Assembly (NCBI RefSeq): GCF_000233715.2
Contig: NC_021184.1
Location: forward strand, 3,062,001 to 3,126,000
Origin: Desulfoscipio gibsoniae DSM 7213
Lineage (GTDB): Bacteria; Bacillota; Desulfotomaculia; Desulfotomaculales; Desulfallaceae
Length of the DNA: 64,000 nt
Direction: 5' to 3'
The position numbers were made by a program, and so were the translations under genes. Positions within the stretch are counted from its first letter, which is position 1, and each line of letters starts with the position of its first letter. The notes under the pieces were generated by a model. That model did no database searches. It was not told where the DNA came from and saw only the letters and a list, made by a program, of their open reading frames with translations. Of the stretch, positions 8,306 through 16,399 are shown piece after piece.

Positions 8306-9046
8306 TCATGATTCGAGCAAGTTCATTAAGGCATGTACCCGATTCCGAGTAAGTAAAGCCTTGCCGTTACTCTTCTTAAACTTTACCTCATAATAAGAAG
8401 AGCCGGGGAGATTAACCACCCGCTCAATTTGCTCAATATTTATAATGTAGGACTTGTGTGAGCGAAAAAACCCCGTTCCCAACTGCTGTTCAAAATTCCG
8501 CAGGGTATCCCGTGCTGTATGATTCCCATTAACGCAATGAAGAATAGTCTGGCGCCCATGCTTTTCCAGGTAACAAATATCATTAAGGTTTAAAAACACT
8601 CGTTCATAACCTAAATTAATAGCCAACTTTGTGGTTTGCAGGCGGGAAGCGAGTTTAGTAAGGAGCCTTTCCGACGCACCCAATGTCTTTTGGATACGGT
8701 GAATTGTATTTTTTACCCGTTCTTTATCAATAGGCTTTAAAATGTAATCGTAGGCGTAAACGCGATAAGCTTCAAGAGAGTATTCTTTATGGGCGGTAAT
8801 AAAGATAATATACAAATCGGGTTTCATTTCCTGTATTTTTTCAGCCAGTTTTATGCCTTTCATGTCGGGCAGTTCGATGTCCAATAAGGCCAGATCCGGG
8901 TTCCTGTCTTTAACAAGCCTGAGGGTGTCGGCTGCATTTTTTGCTGTCCCTACAAGCTGAATATCATCTAACTCACATAGAATTGATTTGAGCAATAGTA
9001 ACACTCCCGGTTCGTCGTCAGCTGCTATGGCTTTAACCGGAATCAT
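8306..9046 (-). CDS. agrA: AgrA-like response regulator (receiver + LytTR DNA-binding domain)
   Basis: The 246-residue protein has an N-terminal receiver domain with acidic pocket DDE (10-12), phospho-acceptor Asp56 in LLDIELPD and the conserved Lys in DYILKPID, joined to a C-terminal LytTR domain (about 145-246) with the typical CYLEKHGRQTILHC and FFRSHKSYIIN blocks. LytTR regulators such as AgrA bind direct repeats upstream of virulence, peptide and quorum-sensing genes. It is the first gene of the agrA-agrC transcript and has a consensus promoter at 9094-9122. Targets probably include the agrB-agrD unit and secreted products nearby, but no LytTR repeats could be identified with confidence by eye. 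Confidence 0.9.
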   Translation of the reverse strand: MIPVKAIAADDEPGVLLLLKSILCELDDIQLVGTAKNAADTLRLVKDRNPDLALLDIELPDMKGIKLAEKIQEMKPDLYIIFITAHKEYSLEAYRVYAYDYILKPIDKERVKNTIHRIQKTLGASERLLTKLASRLQTTKLAINLGYERVFLNLNDICYLEKHGRQTILHCVNGNHTARDTLRNFEQQLGTGFFRSHKSYIINIEQIERVVNLPGSSYYEVKFKKSNGKALLTRNRVHALMNLLES

Positions 9047-9093
9047 AACCCTGACACCTCCTGCAATTTCCAGATTAAAACTTGCTTCAAAAA

Positions 9094-9122
9094 ATAATAC
9101 TTAGAGAATTTACATATGACAA
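9094..9122 (-). promoter_or_regulatory. Probable promoter of agrA-agrC
   Basis: On the minus strand TTGTCA (9122-9117) and TATTAT (9099-9094) are separated by 17 bases, with an AT-rich upstream tract. The agrA start is about 47 bp downstream. Confidence 0.65.
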
Positions 9123-9707
9123 TTTTTTTTAATCTAATCAGTTGCAGATATTGGTCAAATTGAAAATTTTAAGTATAGACGGGTGATTATGCTATATTGT
9201 TCCCTGTAATACTCTGTTTCCTTTATACAAAAAGTTTGTCGGAGGAATTTTTTAAGAGATTACTATGAGGAAGGAGTTAATGCTTAATTATCGAAAAAAG
9301 CTTTTATTGGACATTATACCATTATATGCTTATTCGATCAATTTGATACCAACAGGACTCACTAAGCTTGTAGTGGGGTAGCTTTATATTAAAAAAAAAT
9401 AGGTAATTCAAGCCACTTAAAAGGCACATGGTTAGCAAGTCCTACTTTTTTAAGAAGCGGTGGGAGTAGTCGGGATAGCCCTAACCAAATTGGACGGTAC
9501 CGCTAAGGGGGGCTATTTAAACAGGGTTTTGATATACCTATTTAGATGATCGGTGTTGGCGATGGCAGAGATAATGTAGCCCCTTTGATGCTTGGAAATT
9601 TGACGATGCACTGTTTGAAAGGAAAGATAAAACGGTAGAGCAGGAAGGGTATTTTCACAAGATGAGTGGGCAGAAAGCAGTAATGAGCCGGGGGACATGC
9701 TCCATTC
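9123..9707. other. Intergenic stretch between agrA and agrD copy 2
   Basis: No gene is well supported. On the plus strand 9265-9381 could encode a 38-residue basic/hydrophobic peptide (MRKELMLNYRKKLLLDIIPL...), but its GGAGG site is badly spaced. Around 9540-9700 the plus strand reads as broken fragments (for example FDDALFERKDKTVEQEGYFH) that look like a decayed gene of unknown type. No known riboswitch could be assigned. Confidence 0.35.
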
Positions 9708-9749
9708 GGGTTAACCCGGAAAATCAATCAGGGTCTTCCGGGTTAACCG
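9708..9749 (-). other. Hairpin downstream of agrD copy 2
   Basis: GGTTAACCCGGAA (9709-9721) and TTCCGGGTTAACC (9736-9748) form a perfect 13-bp stem with a 14-base loop, 10 bp beyond the agrD stop. It probably stabilises or ends the agrBD transcript; there is no T-run. Confidence 0.55.
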
Positions 9750-9758
9750 ATCATACAT

Positions 9759-9887
9759 CTAATTTTCTTTAGGTGGTTCTGGCTCATACATCATAAACAA
9801 ACTTGTAGCATTCATATTGGTCATAGCCACTATTGTCAATATAGTAGCCAGTCCACTAAATAATAACCTATTTATGTATTTTAACAT
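9759..9887 (-). CDS. agrD: AgrD-like cyclic lactone autoinducer precursor, copy 2
   Basis: This 42-residue precursor is identical in protein sequence to copy 1 at 3459-3587. Its ATG (9887-9885) lies inside the last codons of agrB, whose stop is at 9883-9881, a 7-base overlap that implies translational coupling. It has a hydrophobic helical leader, a predicted SLFMM ring with serine as nucleophile, and the acidic tail YEPEPPKEN to be removed by AgrB. This is the functional-looking member of the pair because it sits directly behind an intact agrB. The exact length of the released exocyclic tail cannot be read from sequence. Confidence 0.82.
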   Translation of the reverse strand: MLKYINRLLFSGLATILTIVAMTNMNATSLFMMYEPEPPKEN

Positions 9888-10531
9888 TTTAATTCGCTCC
9901 CTTTCCAATTTGGTAAAAATAAAATATCCAACTTTTTAATAAGCAAATGACCAAATGGGGTCAAAGTAAATGCTTGCCATAACAATCCAAAAGCAATAAT
10001 CCAACTAATTAAGTAGCCCGGTCCGACAATAAAGGATACAATTGATAAAAATAATGCCGCTATAAGCGTTAACTTACGAAACCTATCTTTTATAGCTTTA
10101 CTTTTTAGAGGCTTGTTGAGGGATGCTTGGGGTGCATAGCGCCAGTAAAGGCAGAAAGATATCACTAAAACCCCTGCCAGTATTAAGCCGGGTAATCCTT
10201 GAAAAAGGGGAAACATAACCTTAATCATACACCCCAGTGAGAGAATGATTAAAACACTGGTTACAAGGCACCGGTAATATGCTGAACAGTGAGCTCCGCC
10301 CGACAAGGTGCGAAGTAGACCTATAACAAAAAGCAAAATTGCTACTTCATAAACTACTCTTAACAAAGCAGCTATCAAAAAAAGAACGACCAGTTTAAAA
10401 ACACTTCCCAATATAATTTCGGCTCCGTATCCCAGCAATTCCGCTCGGTTTGGGTTGACCGTCTTATTTGCCACATACATTCCTACTCTGCATCCCAATG
10501 CATGTACTGAAATACCCGCCATCCTTGTCAC
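9881..10531 (-). CDS. agrB: AgrB-like membrane endopeptidase
   Basis: The 216-residue integral membrane protein has five or six hydrophobic segments. Its catalytic pair is in RTLSGGAHCSAYYRC: His81 and Cys88, with the same seven-residue spacing as the active-site His/Cys of staphylococcal AgrB. The N-terminal amphipathic part (VHALGCRVGMYVANKTVNPNRAEL) is typical. AgrB cleaves the AgrD C-terminal tail and closes the ring. The first ATG at 10531 follows a GGGGGTGAC stretch. It overlaps agrD by 7 bases downstream and the small Spo0E-like ORF by 68 bases upstream. A deleted second copy lies at 3581-3893. Confidence 0.9.
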   Translation of the reverse strand: MTRMAGISVHALGCRVGMYVANKTVNPNRAELLGYGAEIILGSVFKLVVLFLIAALLRVVYEVAILLFVIGLLRTLSGGAHCSAYYRCLVTSVLIILSLGCMIKVMFPLFQGLPGLILAGVLVISFCLYWRYAPQASLNKPLKSKAIKDRFRKLTLIAALFLSIVSFIVGPGYLISWIIAFGLLWQAFTLTPFGHLLIKKLDILFLPNWKGSELKC

Positions 10532-10736
10532 CCCCGCCCCTTTGTTTTATCTTACCAGATATTCCACTGATTACTGATGCAAAATGTGCAATACGTTTGA
10601 ATTGCTGCGCAACTCGTAGGATTCTTGTTTCAACCGTTAATTTCTTAATTATAAAATTAATTAGAGCCTCTCGTAATGGAGATATTTCTGTCACATAAAT
10701 CTGCCACATATTGATCATGGATGACATCCGGGGCAA
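10464..10736 (-). CDS. Small ORF upstream of agrB, possibly Spo0E-like
   Basis: A 90-codon frame (TTG at 10736; ATG alternatives at 10727, 10718 and 10709) overlaps the start of agrB in another frame. Its core ISPLREALINFIIKKLTVET then ILRVAQQFKRIAHFA follows the helix-turn-helix rhythm of Spo0E-type aspartyl-phosphate phosphatases, but the hallmark SQELD is replaced by AQQFK. The part beyond residue about 62 overlaps agrB and may not be meaningful. Two related degenerate copies lie beside agrC (6744-6872) and beside the agrC fragment (about 13826-13954), so the unit travels with agr genes. Coding status is uncertain. Confidence 0.35.
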   Translation of the reverse strand: MPRMSSMINMWQIYVTEISPLREALINFIIKKLTVETRILRVAQQFKRIAHFASVISGISGKIKQRGGGDKDGGYFSTCIGMQSRNVCGK

Positions 10737-10778
10737 TAATAAAAACCAATGGACGGACTAATTGACCTTTTACTAGTA

Positions 10779-11297
10779 TTAAGATCCGCAAAATTTCAAA
10801 AATTTTCGAACAAGACTATTTGAGTAAAAACAGAAACCCACCACGCCACCGATTGTATTAGCTATAATATCATCTACATCAAAGCATCTGTTAGAAGTAA
10901 GAGTTATGGCCATAATGATTAATTGAAATGTCTCAATGCAAACAGACGCCATGAAACTTATAAATATTATTTTCTTGCAACTATAATATTTCTTATTCAA
11001 CAATGGAAGCAAAAACCCATTGGTAAAAAAAGGATAATATTGCAACTAAAACCCTTAATCCTTTGCGCTATGATAGGTAATGCATATGCTTTAATATCAT
11101 ATCCAGAAGAGAGTTCATACTTAAAATGCTCAAGAGTCTGCTGTAAAAAATGAAATGGTATTAAGTTGTAATAAATGTTTTTTGGAGTCCAGACTAAAAA
11201 TAAAATTAATTGGCATTTGCGTAATTATAAAAATTAAAATAATATAAAAAACAAATACAGTTTTAATATTATCTAGTTTATTCTTTTGTACCTGCAT
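10779..11297 (-). pseudogene. VanZ-like protein gene with two frameshifts
   Basis: Reading from ATG at 11297 gives a membrane segment (VFVFYIILIFIITQMPINFI), then a shifted frame continues with NLIPFHFLQQTLEHFKYEL, and a further shift leads to VCIETFQLIIMAIT and RCFDVDDIIANTIGGVVGF. The last block is the VanZ-family signature (FDxDDxxxNxxGxxxG). The whole gene length is present but needs two frame corrections, so it is a pseudogene or contains sequence errors. VanZ-like proteins are small membrane proteins linked to glycopeptide resistance in some contexts; no role is claimed here. Confidence 0.7.
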
Positions 11298-11312
11298 AGC
11301 GCCCCCTATGGT

Positions 11313-11346
11313 ACAGAGTAGGCTGACATTTTGTCACCTACTCTGT
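11313..11346 (-). terminator. Hairpin between the secreted-protein gene and the vanZ-like pseudogene
   Basis: ACAGAGTAGG (11313-11322) pairs with CCTACTCTGT (11337-11346), extended inside by TGACA/TGTCA. It follows the stop codon at 11359 on the minus strand by 13 bp. No T-run is present. Confidence 0.5.
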
Positions 11347-11358
11347 ATTCACATTAGA

Positions 11359-11901
11359 CTATTTATATACTTTGAAGTCCCCGGACTCATAATAGCCGGT
11401 GTTAAAATCAAATGCAACATAATAATCTTCATTTGCAGTCACTGTAAAGCTAATGGTTTTCCAACCGTCATTGGTATAAATCGTTTTTGCAGAAGTGCTT
11501 TTTCCTGAGCTATCTACCAACCAAATCGATATTGGTGCACGGAGGTTAGATAAAGGATTTTTCCTGTTAATAGCATCTTCTTTAGTTTTATATATACCAA
11601 AACAACCATCTAGTTTGATAGTAGTTCCACTAGTACGAACCCATTTATGACTGTATAACATTCCACTTGCCCAATTTACAGTACCCTCATAAGTGCCCAA
11701 TTTTACAGTCTCATTTGAGGGGCTTGGTGGTTTAACTCCAGAAGGTTGGCTAATATCAGGCTCAGAAGTTAATGAACCTGGTGGTTGTGAGCTAACTCCC
11801 GTACCTTGACCTGTTGTGTTTGCTGCAAAAGCAGGCACAACAAATAAACATGATACAAGAGAGCCAATTGCATAATCTACACCCCATAAACTACGAGGCT
11901 T
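11359..11901 (-). pseudogene. Secreted protein of unknown function, 5' end lost
   Basis: The frame ending at 11359 encodes about 160 residues after a recognisable export signal (IGSLVSCLFVVPAFAAN). Reading upstream there is no ATG before an in-frame TAA at 11904-11902; only a GTG at 11838 inside the signal sequence is available. The mature part begins with a Ser/Pro/Gly/Thr-rich linker followed by a beta-rich domain with aromatic repeats (GTYEGTVNWASG, DYYVAFDFNTGYYESG). No family is recognised. The 5' loss lies about 75 bp from a transposase unit, so insertion or flanking deletion is the likely cause. Confidence 0.55.
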
Positions 11902-11974
11902 TTAACACACGTAAAAAGCACCATACCCAAAATATTAAATCTTAAATATCTCATAAATTCTAGTAAAATTAAAA

Positions 11975-12041
11975 GGTTTCACCTGTTAGCTTGCAGAAAT
12001 GTTCTTTGTACCCCTACAAAAAACGCAAGCGAGGTGAAACC
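11975..12041 (+). promoter_or_regulatory. Inverted repeat that covers the transposase ribosome-binding site
   Basis: GGTTTCACCT (11975-11984) and GCTTGC (11989-11994) pair with GCAAGC (12025-12030) and AGGTGAAACC (12032-12041). The downstream arm contains the AGGTG ribosome site, 10 bases before the transposase ATG at 12047. RNA reading in from outside would fold this stem and hide the site. Similar structures limit transposase translation in several insertion sequences. Confidence 0.6.
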
Positions 12042-12046
12042 CTAAT

Positions 12047-13211
12047 ATGTATATTCTTGAAGGAGTACTTTTTCCCTTTGAAGTTTTCATAGAAAATTTT
12101 AATGAGCAAGATAAAATTTATAAAGTTATTACCCAAATTAAATGGGAAGAATTAGATAAATTTTATGCCTGTTATAGCGGTCCAGGCCGCAAGGGGTACG
12201 ACAGGCAAGCATTATTTCGCGCTCTGGTACTTAAAAAGCTGATGGGGCTAACCACTACAAAAGCATTAGTTAAATGCTTGGCTTATTCACCGCTGTTAGC
12301 GTATTGGTGTGGCTTCGATATCATGAAACCTACACCCTCTGAAAGCGTGTTCTCCCGTTTCGAAAAAGGGCTAACCTCAGAGGGATCTTGGTGATTTGTG
12401 TAATAGCCTTTTAAGTCAGGTCTTATCAATGACAACCTCCACCGGAGAAATTGCTATTGATAGTACAGATATTACAGCTAAAGAACGCCCTCGCAAGGAT
12501 GGAAAAACCGGTGCTGCTTTTGGGCACCGTACTGCTTCCAGCGGGGAAATGGATATTTTTTATGGATATAAACTCCACTTGGCAACTGTTAATACTAATC
12601 ACGGCCCGATACCTGTAGCCGCCAGGATTGCTCCAGCTAACTACTCTGATTTTGAGTTTGCTGAAACTTTAATGAATGAAGGCTATTATTTCCACAATAA
12701 AGCGTTTGGTTTTGCGCCTAGTTATTACCTTATGGATGCCGGTTATGACGCTGAATACATATATTCACAAGCTTTAAAGTTGCGTGGCCAGGCAATAGTT
12801 AAATTGAATCACCGCGGGAAGAAGGGCACATATAAGGAACATACTGATTATGGTACTCCTTTATGTCCGGGTAAAAATGCTATGGTTTATCGGGGCACTG
12901 AGAAGAAAAATTTAACCAACAAGTTTTGCTACCCCAGGATTTTCGGTCAACCAGTAGATTGCCAAGGTGAGTGCGGGTGCACTAGTTCTTATGGGTATGT
13001 CAAAAGGGTATCTATTAATGAAAACCCGCGAATGTTCTGTAGCCCCCACCGTGGAAGCCGCACCTGGCATGAGATTTATAAGCATCGCACTTCAATTGAA
13101 AGATTATTTTCCGTGTTAAAGGGCCATCTCTACATGGACCGGTTAATTAAAAGGGGTATAGATAAAGCGTTTACCGATATTATGATTTGTTTGATAACGT
13201 TTCTTGCTTGA
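12047..13211 (+). mobile_element. Insertion-sequence transposase (DUF772 + DDE domain), split by a frameshift
   Basis: The first frame (12047-12394, 115 residues) is the N-terminal DUF772-type domain (GPGRKGYDRQALFRALVLKK). The second frame (to 13211) is a DDE transposase with IAIDSTDI (first Asp), YYLMDAGYDAEYIY (second Asp) and HRTSIERLFSVLK (Glu), as in IS1182/IS5-like elements. Joining them needs a +1 shift in CCTCAGAGGGATCTTGG (12375-12391), before the TGA at 12392. The A-run at 12362-12366 would shift the wrong way, so a mutation is more likely than programmed frameshifting. Clear terminal repeats were not found, so only the transposase limits are given. It is the only plus-strand gene in this part of the island. 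Confidence 0.75.
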
Positions 13212-13750
13212 ACCATTGTTCAGCTTAAAGATAAAGCGTTACCGAATGTAGCATAATATCCGAATTTATATTTTCTTTTATGCATTTTACTTTCCTAGGA
13301 TACTTCTGTCCTTTTTTAATCAATATTTATACCAGCAAATTCCATTAAGTTATATTTGCGTATTTTTGTAAATTAATTGCATTTACCCTAGTATTATCCT
13401 TTTGCTTCCAGGCTGAGAATTTTAATTTTGCAATTGGCTCACAAGAGCTATAATACATAACAGTATTAGCTTTACTCTTTTCATATAAAAACTCCTCCTT
13501 AATTTGTTTAAGAATAAATATCTGGCAATTTAAAACAACTAAAAAAGTGGTTAAATAGAGCTTACTGTCAGTCATTTAATTTAATTTAGATTGGTGTGCT
13601 TTCTTTCGTCAAATTATTATAAAAATTCATCCATACCATGAGAATATTTGATGTCTTTTATTGATATATAGGCCAAATACCCTTCTTCAATAACAGCCCG
13701 TTTTAGTGGTTTGTAGTAGGCTAACTTTTGTGAAGTTATTGCGGACTCCG
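13212..13750 (-). other. Decayed sequence with two short remnants
   Basis: No complete gene. On the minus strand AAGGAGGAG followed by ATG at 13484 opens a 20-codon frame (to 13422) that looks like the start of a signal peptide (MKRVKLILLCIIALVSQLQN) and then stops. At 13745-13617 an open stretch of about 40 codons ends in AYISIKDIKYSHGMDEFL and reads like the C-terminus of a lost gene. Neither is assigned a family. Confidence 0.4.
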
Positions 13751-13751
13751 T

Positions 13752-14500
13752 GGTTTGCCTAACAAACCATTTCATCTAATAAAACCCATTGGAATCACCT
13801 CCCCGAGAAGTAAATGAATACTATCTTATAACCAAGACCTTTCTTGACATCATCGTACCATTTTCCCTATCCATTTCCAATACCTGGTGTGCAACACGTG
13901 GGAAATGCTGCATAACTCGTTAAGATCCTTGCTTTAACCGTCAATTTTTGTGCATAAAAAAACAGCTCCATTATTTAGAACTGTTCAATGGAAATAAAAA
14001 CTATAAACTTTCATTGAATAAGCCTTAGTTATTCCAGGGAATATATAACACAAATTGTACACCCGGATAATTTTCAGGCTCTGTTAGATTTAATTGACCG
14101 TTGTAGCGGCCTACAATTTGTTTAATTATAAACAACCCCAGGCCGCTGTGGCTGCTTACATCTTTTGTGGTATAGCCAGCGTCGAATATATGATCCCGTA
14201 TATCTTTAGGAACAAAAGCACCGGTATTGGACACTCTTATTTACAATCCCATTTTGTTACTGGTAATTACCATGTCCACCTTCGGATAGCGGCCGGATGT
14301 TGCTGCGTCAAAAGCGTTATCCAGCAAATTGCCGGTTATTTGGGTTAAATCCTCCGGTGAAAGCGGCAGAATACATTTTTTTAAATTGACTTGCCAACTA
14401 AAATCAATACCACGAGACTTGGCGTTTTCTTGCTTAACACTTATGAGAGCACCTAATTCCGGCGGGTTAATACCGAGCAAATTTGCAATTTCGCGCACTC
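13752..14500 (-). repeat. Second copy of the agrC 3' region (about 750 bp)
   Basis: This block aligns with 6669-7418 from the TTGCCTAACAAACCA stretch to the codons around IANLL of agrC, with scattered substitutions. It includes the agrC terminator and the degenerate Spo0E-like remnant. Similarity ends abruptly at about 14500, where unrelated sequence begins. Confidence 0.85.
14025..14500 (-). pseudogene. agrC fragment: 5'-truncated, with an internal stop
   Basis: About 158 C-terminal codons of an AgrC-like kinase remain, from REIANLLGINPPELG through NLLDNAFDA and SGLGLFIIKQI to PWNN. The membrane half and the histidine box are absent. Within the ATPase domain the CAA (Gln) of the intact gene in GLQIKVSN is TAA here, and Lys becomes Arg next to it. 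It is therefore doubly inactivated. Its presence, with the broken agrB at 3581-3893, indicates a former second agr system or a duplication followed by decay. Confidence 0.88.
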
Positions 14501-14573
14501 ATCGCCTTGCTTACTTTTACAAGGGATGGCTTTTCTACTTTTACCGCCAAATTCCTGCTTTTCTTGTAATTTG

Positions 14574-14598
14574 GAATTGCCGCCGAAGGCGGCAATTC
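14574..14598. other. Perfect 11-bp hairpin palindrome
   Basis: GAATTGCCGCC and GGCGGCAATTC flank a GAA loop. It is far more GC-rich than its surroundings and lies 74 bp from the point where the agrC duplication ends, so it may be a mobile-element end or a former terminator. No T-run follows. Confidence 0.55.
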
Positions 14599-14791
14599 AT
14601 TCACCGCCCATTGCCATGCGTCACCATATGTTGTTGCAAGTCCAAATTTTAAAAACGGGGATATTCAATATATATTCCACATGCCAAGCACGGTAAATGT
14701 TAGTAAAAAGGATAAGCGAATAGAAATACTACCACTGGCTTATTGTCAGGTAGATGAAGATGGTTTGATTAGTTTCAAAGAAATCCAATAA
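14582..14791 (+). pseudogene. C-terminal remnant of an unknown plus-strand gene
   Basis: An open frame without its own start runs from the palindrome to TAA at 14789. It includes ASPYVVASPNFKNGDIQYIF and ends VDEDGLISFKEIQ. The composition is protein-like and the family is not recognised. It is likely the end of a gene cut off by rearrangement. Confidence 0.35.
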
Positions 14792-14865
14792 CAAAACAAT
14801 ATGTTAATTTGAAGCCTTAAAAACGGTACAGGGTTTGCAGTAGGGTATATTGCTCTTTTAATCCT

Positions 14866-15135
14866 TTAATTTCTTTTGGGCATGGCGTTTCTTATGTAAT
14901 AGGCGGCAAGTATAAAAACTAATAAAGGTAACAATACAAGTATTTTTAACCAATTTTCTGCACCCAAGAAATATAGTGATGGTAGAATTAAGGTGATCCC
15001 ACTACCTAGTAATATTTTCCAAGATCTTTTCCATAGTCCCCATATAAATAAAAGCACTGAGGTTCCAATTAACAACCAAAAAATAAACCAACCCAATAAA
15101 AACCCATTTGTAAATTTGCCCTCCCTATATTCCAC
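14866..15135 (-). CDS. Small membrane protein of unknown function
   Basis: The 89-residue product has three hydrophobic segments (FLLGWFIFWLLIGTSVLLF, ILLGSGITLILPSLYFL, ILVLLPLLVFILAAYYI) and a short basic tail. No conserved family is recognised. The ATG at 15135 has only a weak ribosome site, and the sequence just upstream is the end of an IS110-type fragment, so the true 5' end may have been lost. Confidence 0.5.
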   Translation of the reverse strand: MEYREGKFTNGFLLGWFIFWLLIGTSVLLFIWGLWKRSWKILLGSGITLILPSLYFLGAENWLKILVLLPLLVFILAAYYIRNAMPKRN

Positions 15136-15157
15136 TTACTATGTAAGTAGGTAAGCT

Positions 15158-15425
15158 TCAATGCTCAATAATGTTTAAGATTGCACGTAACCGGGAACGC
15201 CCACGCTTGGTGATCGTCGTTTCGCCCTTATGCTGACCGGAACTATTTTCCTTGAGACTGAGCCCTGCGTGGCGAATAATTTGTTGGGGATGAGCATAGC
15301 CGGTGAGATCCCCGATTTCGGCATATAATCCGGCAACGGTCTTTAATCCCACACAGGGCATGGTGAGCATCGCCTGAGCCCCCGGAACCAAAGTGAGTTC
15401 TGAGTATTCCGGGCGATATTACACC
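15158..15425 (-). pseudogene. IS110-family transposase, C-terminal (Transposase_20-type) fragment
   Basis: The frame reads YRPEYSELTLVPGAQAMLTM, then GLKTVAGLYAEIGDL, IIRHAGLSLKENSSGQHKGE and TKRGRSRLRAIL. This is the C-terminal domain of IS110-type transposases (AEIGD, GL.P...SG, ITKRG..LR). It lacks the extreme C-terminus and begins where the IS21-type element starts. The missing upstream part of the same gene continues on the far side of that element at 21881-22057. Confidence 0.75.
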
Positions 15426-15564
15426 ACCTGTCCGATTATAGGAAACCGTCATTCCGGCTGCAAGGAAACCGTTATTCCGGTAGCGGAAACCGCTAAATGA
15501 AATTCCTTTATAATGTATTTATGCATCAGAAATGATGTAAATACATTTGAAGGAGGTCATTTAA

Positions 15565-16314
15565 GTGACCAAATACCGAGAAATCCTTAGGCTTCATAGT
15601 TTGGGATTCAGTCAGCAGAACATTGCTTACAGCAGCAGTGTCTCTAAGAAAACGGTCAACCGAGTCATCAATAGAGCAAAGGAGTTAAATATTACTTGGC
15701 CATTAGATGACAATCAGACTGATGCTGTATTAGGGGGAATCCTGTTCCCTAAGACCAAGCAGGAAAACGTCAAAAAACGTATGCCTGACCTAAACTATAT
15801 CCATAAAGAGCTACTCAAAAACGGAGTCAGCAAAAAGCTCTTATGGACAGAATACATGGAGGATTGCCGCCTTAACGGTGAGGAACCACTCATGTATTCC
15901 CAATTCTGCTATTACATCCAGCAGGATGAGCAGAAACGCCGTGCAACCATGCATATTGGACGTAAACCAGGTGAACAGGTTGAGGTAGATTGGGCAGGCG
16001 ACCCTGCACACATCATCGATCCTGATACTGGTGAAATCATTGATGCCCATCTGTTTGTCGGGGTTATGACCTATAGCCAGTATGCTTATGTTGAGGCTTT
16101 CGTAAATGAAAAACAGCAAGCCTGGATAACTGCCCATATTAACATGTATGAATACTTTGGCGGCGTTGCCAAAATCCTTGTATCCGACAACTGCAAGACT
16201 GCCGTGATACATAAAGGTGGCTGGTACAATCAGCAGTTAAATGCCGTTTACTACGAGATGGCGGAACACTATGGTACTGCCATCATTCCCGCCAGGGTTA
16301 GAAAGCCCAAAGAT
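15565..16314 (+). pseudogene. istA: istA, 5' part (codons 1-250), cut by the recombinase-trio element
   Basis: Behind a GGAGG site the frame encodes an N-terminal helix-turn-helix (ILRLHSLGFSQQNIAYSSSV) and the start of the DDE integrase core (GEQVEVDWAGD and ILVSDNCKTAV with the first two acidic residues). It runs to ARVRKPKD, after which the reading frame enters inserted DNA and stops at 16389. The rest resumes at 20144 with KDKPNVEGSV. Removing the insert gives an uninterrupted protein of about 512 residues, so the host gene was intact before insertion. IstA catalyses strand transfer of IS21 elements. Confidence 0.85.
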
Positions 16315-16397
16315 TATTTTCAAATCTATATTATCATCAAAATCGGCGGGAACCACCCTAAAATAAACGGCAGTTCGGCCGCATATTGAAGATAATA
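16315..16397 (+). repeat. Left end repeats of the recombinase-trio element
   Basis: The outer inverted repeat spans about 16309-16352 and contains ATTTTCAAATC and TCATCAAAATCGGCGGGA. An inner copy of the short motif, ATTGAAGATAATA, lies at 16385-16397, 3 bp before the last recombinase stop codon. These are probable recombinase-binding sites. Confidence 0.7.
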
Positions 16398-16399
16398 AA

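Noticed and set aside
9265-9381. 38-codon plus-strand ORF as a possible extra pheromone gene
   Set aside because: The GGAGG site is more than 20 bases away, the peptide lacks the ring and acidic tail of AgrD, and no second copy exists.
12355-12394. Programmed -1 frameshift at the A-run before the transposase stop
   Set aside because: A -1 shift there leads to a frame that stops within about 15 codons; the downstream domain is in the +1 frame, so a mutation is more likely.
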